From Stramenopiles sp. TOSAG23-3 (lineage: Eukaryota; Sar), in assembly GCA_900128585.1 (NCBI GenBank), contig LT642457.1, positions 1-17,195 on the forward strand: a DNA stretch of 17,195 nucleotides, read 5' to 3'. Position numbers and translations under genes: made by a program. The notes beneath the pieces were generated by a model. The model was not told the origin of the DNA. It saw nothing but the letters and a program-made list of their open reading frames with translations, and searched no databases. Shown in pieces: positions 7,227 through 16,500 of this stretch (within the stretch, counting starts at the first letter, position 1; each line of letters opens with the position of its first letter).

Positions 7227-8297
7227 ATGTTCTTCTTCAGGAAGCGCAAACGGAAAACAGAAACCGTCAAAGACACACGGACAGAGGCACAAAAACGCAT
7301 AGAACTGGAAGACAGCGATGCAAACGCTTTCTGGGCTCCGCACGACAAAAACCCAAGGTGTTTCTTGGACATCAGTGTCGATGGGAAGCATGAGGGCAGA
7401 ATAAAGATTAAACTCTTGCAAAATATAGTTCCCAAAACTTGTGAAAATTTTCGAGCGTTATGTACAGGTGAAAAAGGCTTAGGGGCTAGGGGCAAAGTCC
7501 TCCACTACAAGAATACCTATCTACACACGGTAATACCCGGTTTTTATTGCCAAGGTGGTGACTTTGTGGAGGGCAATGGCGTTGGGGGGGCCTCCATATA
7601 TGGGGAAATTTTTGATGACGAAAATTTTGAACTCGGACACTCTCGCCGTGGCGTCCTGTCAATGGCTAACAAAGGTCCAAATACAAACGGTTCGCAGTTC
7701 ATTATTACCCTTGCAGAAACTAGTTGGCTTGACAAAAAACATGTTGTATTTGGGGAAATTGTATCTGGTATGAAGATTTTACGAAAACTTGAAGGTTATG
7801 GCACAGAAAACGGAATCACGACAAAAGTTATAAAAATAACGAATTCTGGGCAGCTTTCCAAGCCCATTCTAAACCCTATGGACTTCAAGAAATACCATAA
7901 AGAAATATTCGACGCAAAACAAATTGCTTTAAAAGCGTCGAAACAAAACTTTACGAAAGCGGGATACCCCAAAAATCAAAAGGTCAAAGTATGGGTCTCG
8001 CAAAAAGAACTTGGGAAAAAGGCAACAGAGGGGGGCATGATTGAAGCAAAAGTAACCGGTTACAGCGTAAATAATGTAGATAGCGAGAAGCCGAAAGAAT
8101 TTGTTCACATGATTATCATTAAATTAAGAAAAGGCAAACCAAGTCGGCGTGAACTGGAGCTTCATGAACTCCAACAGCAAATGCTAGGTCCACCCCCCGA
8201 GCCAGTTGCTGATGAGGATACGAGTAGCGAAGACAGCAGCAGTGAAAGCGATATCAGTGACAGCGATAGTAGCAGCAGTGATAGTAGCGACAGTTGA
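7227..8297 (+). CDS. Cyclophilin-type peptidyl-prolyl isomerase with altered active site and acidic Ser/Asp tail
   Basis: A 356-residue protein. A basic N-terminus (RKRKRK, 5-10) fits a nuclear localisation signal. The cyclophilin domain spans about 44-210, with conserved VPKTCENFRALCTGEKG, IPGFYCQGGDF, IYGEIFDDENF, LSMANKGPNTNGSQF and WLDKKHVVFG. Cyclophilins catalyse cis-trans isomerisation of X-Pro bonds. In human CypA numbering, F60, Q63, A101, N102, W121 and H126 are kept, but catalytic R55 is Thr (T101), M61 is Tyr and F113 is Ile. The middle (about 211-305) is basic and unassigned. The tail (329-356) is almost wholly Ser, Asp and Glu, like a CK2 target. The overall plan resembles nuclear, splicing-associated cyclophilins, but there is no RS domain. 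Start: only in-frame ATG after the stop at 7131-7133, with A at -3. It converges on the lysine-rich gene with 101 bases between stops. Confidence 0.95.
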   Translation: MFFFRKRKRKTETVKDTRTEAQKRIELEDSDANAFWAPHDKNPRCFLDISVDGKHEGRIKIKLLQNIVPKTCENFRALCTGEKGLGARGKVLHYKNTYLHTVIPGFYCQGGDFVEGNGVGGASIYGEIFDDENFELGHSRRGVLSMANKGPNTNGSQFIITLAETSWLDKKHVVFGEIVSGMKILRKLEGYGTENGITTKVIKITNSGQLSKPILNPMDFKKYHKEIFDAKQIALKASKQNFTKAGYPKNQKVKVWVSQKELGKKATEGGMIEAKVTGYSVNNVDSEKPKEFVHMIIIKLRKGKPSRRELELHELQQQMLGPPPEPVADEDTSSEDSSSESDISDSDSSSSDSSDS

Positions 8298-8330
8298 GTG
8301 TGAAAGTGAACGTCCTCTATGCCTTTACGT

Positions 8331-8336
8331 AATAAA
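8331..8336 (+). terminator. Possible polyadenylation signal AATAAA (cyclophilin)
   Basis: An exact AATAAA lies 34 bases after the cyclophilin stop, inside the short convergent gap 8298-8398. Nothing else is recognisable in that gap. Confidence 0.35.
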
Positions 8337-8398
8337 AAATTCCAATACCCTCTCACATTTTAACTCTTACGCTAAACGTAAGTAAATTTTAACTAATC

Positions 8399-9367
8399 TT
8401 ACCACATCCACACCAACTTAAACCCTGCACACGGCTTTGGTGTTGCAAGGCAAACTTGGGCGCGCTGCCCTTCGTAAGGATCGCCGCCAGACGCTGCATC
8501 GGTTATAGCAATATCTCTGTAAACTTTAACGTGAGATCTTAGCCCATCCCCCTTTTTGCGCTTATTTTTCTTTTCTCGGGCACGACCAAATCGCGGTGTA
8601 ATTGCTTTAGTAACATTCTTTAAACTAGGCTTTTGCTTTCCCCTTTTTTTCGGCTGCCTTTTTCTTACATTGCTATTTGCAACTCTCTCAACAGCTACTT
8701 TTCTTTCGTATTCCATTTGTTTCGCTTTTTCTTGTTTGGCTTTTGCTGCTAATACTAAGGCATTTTTCTCTTCGGCTTTCCTAGCTTTTATTCGCTCTAT
8801 TTCTTTTTGAATGTCTGCCTCAACGGCAGGGTTCTTCTTCGTTTTTTTTGGGAGGGTAGCACTATTGCTTTGCTTACATCTTTGATTTCGAGGGTCTAAC
8901 TTTCTGTTAGCTTTAATAGCATCGATTAAATTTGGCTTCGATTTCCGTTTCGCTGCCTTTTTCTTTTTCAGCGCAGCCTTCATCATTGCTTTAACCTCTT
9001 TTTCGTAGATATTTCTATTTTTTGCGGCAGGAACGGCTACTCTTACGTTGGGGTCAACGACTGGCAGCATGTCGGATAGTGTCACTGTGCGCGGGACTGT
9101 CAAACGAGAGGAGACATCCTTTTTTAAGCTTACGCCTTTCAGCAATTTTGGAGAAGAAACCGAGCGCTTCTTTCCACGGCTTGCCTTTAAAGCTTGCGTC
9201 CGACATCCAAGGTACTTCCGTGCTTGAGAAAGACCCATCGTCACATTATGATCTGCGTTGGGGACAAATCCGCCTCTATTATTTTCAAAAATGTTGACAC
9301 CCGCATGAGCCGCTCGATATTCCTTCACGTTCCTAGAGATCCCACCGTGTTGGACGATTCGGGTCAT
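8399..9367 (-). CDS. Lysine-rich coiled-coil protein of unknown function
   Basis: I do not recognise a family. The protein has 322 residues counted from the first ATG at 9367 (A at -3); an in-frame stop lies at 9410-9412, and the longer frame beginning at 9397 starts with GTG, unlikely in a eukaryote. Residues 1-60 are the least biased part (ENNRGGFVPNADHNVTMGLSQARKYLG) and may be a small folded or binding segment. Residues 117-180 hold Lys clusters (ALKKKKAAKRKSK, KKTKK). About 182-235 has the Ala/Glu/Lys/Arg pattern of a single charged helix or coiled coil. Residues 234-272 are very basic again (KRQPKKRGKQK, REKKNKRKK), as in nuclear, nucleolar or microtubule-binding proteins. The C-terminus ends FKLVWMW. 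No membrane segment is seen. It is divergent from the large STAND gene and convergent with the cyclophilin. That it is a real gene rests on its length and clear protein-like N- and C-terminal segments. Confidence 0.65.
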   Translation of the reverse strand: MTRIVQHGGISRNVKEYRAAHAGVNIFENNRGGFVPNADHNVTMGLSQARKYLGCRTQALKASRGKKRSVSSPKLLKGVSLKKDVSSRLTVPRTVTLSDMLPVVDPNVRVAVPAAKNRNIYEKEVKAMMKAALKKKKAAKRKSKPNLIDAIKANRKLDPRNQRCKQSNSATLPKKTKKNPAVEADIQKEIERIKARKAEEKNALVLAAKAKQEKAKQMEYERKVAVERVANSNVRKRQPKKRGKQKPSLKNVTKAITPRFGRAREKKNKRKKGDGLRSHVKVYRDIAITDAASGGDPYEGQRAQVCLATPKPCAGFKLVWMW

Positions 9368-9722
9368 TGTGGAACCCTTGTGAGCTGTGCGTCTCACTGC
9401 TTGAGTGTTTTAGTTTTACGTCTCAAAAATATTATTCACTTTTGAGTTTCGGAAGAAACTGATGATATTATTATCAGTTCCAGAGTCTGGAAAAAAATAG
9501 TAATAACTGCACGAGGTTTGTTCTAATAATGGTGCCGTACTGTCATACCGGGTACTAGAGTCGCTTTCTATTTTGGTTGCAGCCTATATACATATAAATA
9601 GCATCAGTAACAACCACAAAAAAGAGGATTCAATGTTTGCTGCTTTGTTGATTGCTTTGCTTTGCTGCCTGTGTATTATTTTTATTATTATTTTATTTAC
9701 TAATAATAATAATCACAATAAA

Positions 9723-9768
9723 GTACCGGTACCAGGTACCAGGTACAGGTATTAATACCGGTAGCTGT
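9723..9768. repeat. GGTACC-rich repeat, copy 2 (inverted relative to copy 1)
   Basis: It has the iterated 7-mer ggtacca, then ggtacaggtattaat (9742-9756), the reverse complement of 6718-6732, and an accggta end. With the copy near 6700 it brackets the cyclophilin/lysine-rich gene pair in inverted orientation. Confidence 0.65.
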
Positions 9769-10053
9769 AATAGCTTCATCAAAAAATAATTATATCCGTA
9801 ATACAGTAATAGGAAATTTTCTGCACAATTTTCTTCTTCTAGTTGTCGCTGGTGTTGTTCCCAAGACGACAATACAATAAACACTGTCAATCGCACAGGT
9901 AAAATAACAGGAGAGCATTTCTTATGGAAAAATAACGTTTTCGTAGTTGTGAATGATGGTTTTGGTTTTGTTATATAAGCTTATACTAGAACGACTGATT
10001 AAACTAATTAACAGCAGAAAGGGGACGGACCCATTGTACATTGTATTGTGCGA

Positions 10054-10072
10054 TAATTACGCGTCGTAATTA
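10054..10072. promoter_or_regulatory. Palindromic dyad taattacg-cgt-cgtaatta
   Basis: Two perfect 8-bp inverted half-sites are separated by 3 bases, in the divergent gap about 480 bases before the STAND start. The TAATTA core resembles homeodomain-type sites and the symmetry fits a dimeric regulator. Function is inference only; chance is possible in AT-rich DNA. Confidence 0.25.
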
Positions 10073-10550
10073 GCTGTATAATAAAACACTATTAAAATCC
10101 TCTCCGCAGATAACCGTTTTTGACTTCTCTTTTATTATTACCGTTTAGGGTTTGTGTTACCTATTGTAATACTGTAATAATACAGGATGTAGAAACCCTG
10201 ATGATGAGGATGATTTGACTGCATGCACCGCATAAAAAATGGTCTGTTTCGCTTTCCTCGTATTGCAGTATTAATATTGCAGTATGGTGATCATCACCGT
10301 CAGCAAAAAAAATAATAATAATAATGTACATAATACATCATCATCATCCAATAATAATAATTTTATTGATAATAATGCACAATAATAGAACGATGACTTC
10401 AATAGTGATCATTCTTGCTCTATTTTGGAAGCCTGACAGTCGATGCTATTTAGACAATCGAGCGTTGTATAACTTTGCAAGAAATGACAGAACGTTGTTC
10501 AGGAGCCGATAACAATCTCAAAATTAGATATTTTCAAAAGTGTGAACATC

Positions 10551-13500
10551 ATGGAAGATCGTTGCGTGCACGTGTACGTCGCTGGAAGCTTCACTGACAC
10601 AAAAGACGAAAGAGAAGCCCTGCACAAAGTGGTGTTCCCGAGAGTCGAAAAATGGTGCAAGCACAGAGGTCTAGCTTTGTATGTTACCGATATGCGCTTC
10701 AAGAATTCAAATATTCTTCCTGTTGATGTTTGCTTCGACGAAATAGACAAAGCCTCGATAGTTGTAGGTGTTTTAGGGAACCGCTTTGACGAACCCACAC
10801 TCGTCGACGAGAGTAGTCTTAAGAAATTCCCTTGGCTGCAAGAAATTACAAAGGATGGTGCATGCTCTGTAACAGAAGCAGAAATCCGCCGAGCAACGAT
10901 GAACAGCGGTTATGACAGGAGACCCTTTTGCCAAGAGAAAGGCTTTGATTTTTATTACAGCCGAGACAACAGATTTTTAGATACAGAGGGTGTAGTACCG
11001 GTACAAGATATGAAGAAATACATTTTTGGTTCGTACTCGAAAGTTGCAGGACAGTTGTTGTTCAAAAAGCATGCCGAAAAACAGAAGTATTTTAACCTTT
11101 TCAAGTCCAAGATTGAAGAAGCGTCAGCAAACTCTAATAACAGAATTCAATTGTACCAAAACTTTCCCTGCGCGTTTGACACTGCGAGTAAGTCCGGGCC
11201 AAAAATTAAGAAACTTGAAACGTTTTGCACCGCAGTGGCAAGAGACCTTGTTGGGGCAATCAGGATAATGTATCCTGAGCCTTCCCCACCGTCTCCCTCG
11301 GCTTTAGTAGATCGAGTGCTTCAACATCAAGAACATTTTCGAAGGCAGTTATGGAGCAAAGAGGCATATAAGGAACAAACCGCTGGTGTCTTAAAATATG
11401 CAACATCTACCCCAAAGAACGAAATGGGGGTATGCCTAGTCACAGGAGAGAATGGTGCTGGAAAATCGGCATTCGTATCCCGAGTTGTAAAGAAGGTGAG
11501 ATCCAGTGCAAACGCCCCAACGTGCTTGTACCACATGATTCAAGCAAGTCCTATGTCGGCGAACATCAATCACATGCTGTTTTCGCTTGTGTTTCAGCTT
11601 CAAAAAATTGCAAGCAATTTGAACGGAGAAACTTTTGATCCCTCAAAACTCCTGTTTACAGATATACCTTCCTACGATGTTGCGAAGCATATGTTCATTC
11701 GTTCCCTGCGTTTGGCTTGCGAGGCTTCACACAAGAAAAATACTCATATAGTGTTGTTTATAGATGGTATCGAAAGTCTTGTAGAAGGGAAAGGCCCTTT
11801 TATGGAGCTAGATTGGCTACCTGATTGGAGACCGACCGTTATCGGAGAAGAACCAATGCATTGGCTTTCTCAGTTGCGCTTAGTTTTGACCCTGCGGACA
11901 GAGGCTGGCCGCACAGATCTCATGAACGGCCACATAAGCACAATGAAAAACAGGTGTTTAGGCCAAGGGCGAGTGGTAAAGTGTTTTGCTTTAGGGTCGC
12001 TTAATCCAGAGGAATGTGCTCAAGCGATTGAGGCATACGGTAGCGAATGCTCTGAAAAGACGCAAAACGAACTACTGCAACACCCAGGGATGGTTTTGCC
12101 TCGATTTATTCAGCATGCCATATATGTGCTGCAACAATCATGGAGTACAGTCAATCGAGTAGCGGGTATTCCCAAACATCACGCTGAACTTTGCGAAGTT
12201 CTCCTTCGCGACATAGAAAATTTACACGGGCCAGAAATAACACGAAAAATTGCGGCTGTCATAGAATGCTCTTATGGGGGTATGTACAGAAATGAGCTTT
12301 TAGAGTTTGCTAAATTATCGGTGGCTACATTGCTTCCGATCCTGTTTAAGCTAGGACCCTTTTTGACGCCGCACTTTGTACCACAAGGCTCAATAGGTTT
12401 GATAGATAATAAGTTTTCGCTCTCTTGTGCAGCTGTTCGTGCTGCTGTGCATCGTCGATATTTCAAATGGGCGCAAGAAAAAAATGATGAGGCCCCTGTA
12501 AATACGTTGGCATCTGTGTCATACTCAGAATTGCACAAGCGTTTAGCTAGATTCTTTCGAAGAAAATGTTTCAACACACAGTTTGCAAGAGAAAATACTG
12601 AAGATGCCATCAACAAAGCAATTATGCAGGCGCAAGGGGGCGATGGCAAGGTAGAGGACGTTTTAAGCATGGCAGAAAGAGAGAGTGAAAGCAATATATG
12701 GCGACGATCTACTAGATGCCATCAACGAGGGCTCCTTTGCCTGCCATTTCATCTACTTCGTTCAAAAAGCTATAATTACCTCGTTGATATAATGACTGAT
12801 CTGCATTATTTGGCCGCTTGCTGTACGGCAAACTTTACCTACGAAGTTGTCTACCTGATTAAAGAATCGAAGCGAATCCTGCTGTGGGGTCGGGCCAATC
12901 AGAGGGGTTGGGCCGGGTTGAAGAACTTTTTGTTTGCGGGGAAAAAACAGAAAAAGGTTAAAATTCACTCTGTTAATAACGAAGACATTCAACGATTACG
13001 AGAATTCATTTCGTTTTTGGACAATTATGCCCATTGGCTGGCGATTCAACCGTACCATATCTTCCAATGCGCCGCAAATATGCCCAATCAATCTGCGGCC
13101 GGGGACGCTGCTCTTCGGTTATGGAGCGACTCAAGCGACCGGGCGGCATGCTGGGTTCAAAATGCAGTTTTGTTTACAACGCTGTCTCCGCATTTGAACG
13201 AACCTCCCAAGGCTGTACAGAGTGAGACAGTGCAAGCATTAATCGATGGGGGTAAAAAAACCTCTGAGCACGAAAGTAGTCAAAAAGTGACGGAAGAGGA
13301 TAGTTCGAGTGATACCGAAGAAAAAGCCCCAGAGAAGGATAACGAAGTATCCCCCCAAGAGGAAGTTCATGCTGTATTAAAAGACACCAATCTGGCGAAA
13401 CAGCTAAAATTTTTGGACGTTGATGCTAATGTTTCTGAAAAGAAGCTTATGGCTGGGTTCAGACGATGGATTAGATGGGTAAACAAAGAAACAGCCCCTG

Positions 13501-16500
13501 ATCCGTGCAAAAAGTCTTTAATTGGCCATAGTGCAAAAATCAATTCGCTTTCGTTCGCCCCGAAATCGGACCAAGTGGCTGTACATTCTTTGATTGCTTC
13601 GGCCTCAGATGACTGCACAGTAAGGGTATGGAACCAAGATGGGGAATGCATCAACACGTTTACAAGCCATGATGCGGAGGTTACATGCTGCAATTTTTGT
13701 CCCACTGATATGAAAACGCTAGTGTCTTCGTCCATGGACGGCACTTTAAAATACTGGGATGTGGTTGGATCACAACTAAAATACACATTTGCGGATCCGT
13801 TCGAACCATCAATTGTTAATTCAAGTGCTGGAATATCGATATTTTGCTGGTCCTTGGACGGCTCGCAAATATGCTATGGGCGCACAAATGGGGATGTTGT
13901 ACTGGTTCAGGTGACCAATACAGGGATGGTTTTCGAAAAACAATGGAAAGCTCATCACGGAGCTATATCCTGCTGCGCGATTATTGAGGATAAAGTCTTG
14001 ACAGGATCAATAGAGGACAAAACCTTCCGAATATGGGATGCCGATAACTGTGATGAACTCTTGCGTAAGGTATGCGAGCCTTTGCAAATAAATGTTTCGC
14101 CGGGAAACCCTGCAATGGGTACGTCTAATTTGACCCTTACGAATCTTGAATCATCCGCACTAGTGGTTTTACGCGATTCTGCAGCAGGCATCAAAGTTGT
14201 ATATGTTTCGTTGAGGGGCGAATCCGAGGCTAGTAGTGACCCTACTATACTCGAAGAGAACAGGGGGGACATTGTTACCGCGTGCGCTGTATCTCAAAAC
14301 CGCGTTGTCCATGCAACAATGAACGGTGATATACATGTTTTTGACAGAAATAGTGGGAAGACTGTTGGCAGTGGAATTTTGTGCGGGCACATGACTTCTG
14401 TAACAGCATGTGCATTTTCTGATGATGGTGATACGTTGGTATCGGGCGAAGATGATGGCCACATTAAACTGTGGAACCCAACTCCTTTGACTCCGCTCGA
14501 TCAAAAATATGCTGACGTAATTGCGAGCAGTGCTCGTGGGTACGGGGCGATGGTTGTTGGAATTGACTCTCAGCACCTTGAATTTGCACCTTCTCTGGCT
14601 ACTGTTTTGCACCCATCGAGTGTATCCAGTTCAATTCTAGTTACACGAAACGATGGTGCTATCGAGTTATTAGATGCTGAAACCGGCCAACTTTGCACCC
14701 AGCTCCGACGTGGGACGGCTACATTGCGCGCACCTGCCAAATTTGCGAAGGATTGCAAACGAGTGCTTGCTGTCAATGATGGTTCGGTGCTGGTTTATCC
14801 TGTGCCTCCGGAGGCTAATCCAATCGTAGCGCGGGGGGCAAAAGAAGCTGCCCCCTCTTTGAATTCTGTGGCCCACACTGTCGATATGGGCGTACAGACA
14901 ATAGGGGCATGGGCTTTGTCACCGGATTCGATTTGCATGGCAATGTCAGGGGGGGTGTCTCCCCCACACATCAGCTCATACATTACCAATGAAACCAAGC
15001 ATTTGCTGCGTTTTGGGGTCTCTACTGTTCCTGGCAGTATCGGGTGGATGCAAGACAATACCGGTTGTTTACTAGCCATATTTTCAGGCCACTGGAGTAT
15101 GATAACGCAACTACAATTTTCCATCGACGGAAAGCATCTCTTCAGTGTCGGGCGTGCCATGGAAATCCTTATTTGGGACACCGCGAATGTCAAGAGGGTT
15201 GATTCTCGGGGATTCTCCAGCAAAAGTCAGAAGAAGCCTGCACCCAAATTAAATTGCATTGCGGCGTTGAATTCGCCGATGCATGTCGGAACTAGTTTAG
15301 AAAGCTTCAGTATTTCCCCAGATGAGTTTTTTTTTATCACCCGCCACGATTCTAAAGTTGTAGTCTCATGGGACGTAGAGGAAGTTTTCAATCACACACC
15401 CAGTCCAAATGATATAAAGAAAGAAGTAAAAAAGAGAAATGAGGGCGTGTTTTCAGAAGGAGAAATGAAAGCATGGAAGAAGGGAAAGATTGAAGGAATT
15501 ACTGAATCGGTCGTTGCAGCCCATACAATGAAGGAGTGTATGAAGCATGCACCGGGTGCCACTATAATATATGGACACAAGGGTATTATAACGGACGTTG
15601 CTTGGGCATCAACAAATGGTGTGTTTGCTACTAGCAGCGTAGACGGAACCATTCGAGTCACAAGAGCGCATGATAATCACCATGTAGCCACTCTCACATC
15701 AAAAACTTCGAGGTGCAAAATCAATGCTTTGACATTCACGGCAGAAGGAACTGCCATAGTGTCAATCTCAGAAGACAGCGAAATTAGGGTGTGGCGTTCC
15801 CCGGCATATCGTACTATTCCAACTTTGGATAAAATCAATGGTGTCGTCGGCGCGGACGTAGCGTGGTCATCGATACCTGTCCGGTTTTCCTCCATCGACC
15901 TGTACCCTGACATGATTTACAAAATAAAAGACTTGCCTACATGCTTGCGATCAACGTACTCTATGGGTGGGTGCCCACGAATTTGTGTCGGGGACAATGG
16001 GGGTAAAGTAAATATTTTTGAATTAGTTGATGTCATTTGCCGCCCGCCACCAATGGTCACGGCTCAGTACACCTCACGCCTGAAACAACAGCGCATATGC
16101 GCAGACAAATTTCTGTCCGTAGTTTGCCCCGGGTGTCATTTGGAATTCAACTTGAGTACCGTACCTGCGCATGCAGTCAATGTTTTACAGAAGAAGGCCC
16201 GGGGGGCATACAATAATAGAAATATTGACCGAGAGTATTACACTGACCATAGATTGCTAACATATTGTCCCCGGTGCAAACAAGTATTGCGGCTGAATCC
16301 GTTTGACGCTCACTTGCCGGTCTCAAAAACTAAAGCAAGGGTGCAACTGCTGAAACCGAAGAGAAAGGTTTCTAGTAAAACGGAAGATGAGTCGGACGAC
16401 CGATCGGAATCAGATGTCAGTGGCTCTCCTGAAATTTCCTCGTTTATTCGAAAAGCGCCCTCCACGAAGTTAGAATTTACCATCATGGCGTTTAAACCGC

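Larger units (their letters stand above)
9368..10550. other. Divergent intergenic region, 1.18 kb
   Basis: It lies between the starts of the lysine-rich gene (-) and the STAND/WD40 gene (+), so it should hold both promoters. It contains the GGTACC repeat (about 9723-9768), a TATATAAG at 9972-9979 (575 bases before the STAND start, too far to call a core promoter), an 8-bp dyad at 10054-10072, a doubled tattgcagta at 10261-10284, and AAT microsatellite near 10308-10370. Two short frames here (9573-9755, from a TTG; 10324-10512, His/Ile-rich) are low-complexity and are not annotated. Confidence 0.6.

Noticed and set aside
9573-9755. 60-codon plus-strand frame with a hydrophobic stretch
   Set aside because: It begins at TTG, and its Asn-rich end and VPVPGTRYRY come from microsatellite and the GGTACC repeat. 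An internal ATG gives only about 41 residues.
9972-9979. TATATAAG as a core promoter for the STAND gene
   Set aside because: It is about 575 bases from the start codon in very AT-rich DNA where such words are frequent; no transcription-start evidence.
10324-10512. 62-codon plus-strand frame starting with His/Ile runs
   Set aside because: The first half is translation of ATC/AAT microsatellite; there is no protein-like signal.
10542-10550. Three-codon N-terminal extension of the STAND protein from a GTG
   Set aside because: The first ATG at 10551 has A at -3 and eukaryotic initiation at GTG is rare; the extension adds no conserved residues.
12272-12694. 140-codon minus-strand frame inside the STAND gene
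   Set aside because: It lies wholly opposite a well-supported coding region and shows no recognisable domain. The same holds for the other minus-strand frames between 11327 and 15913.
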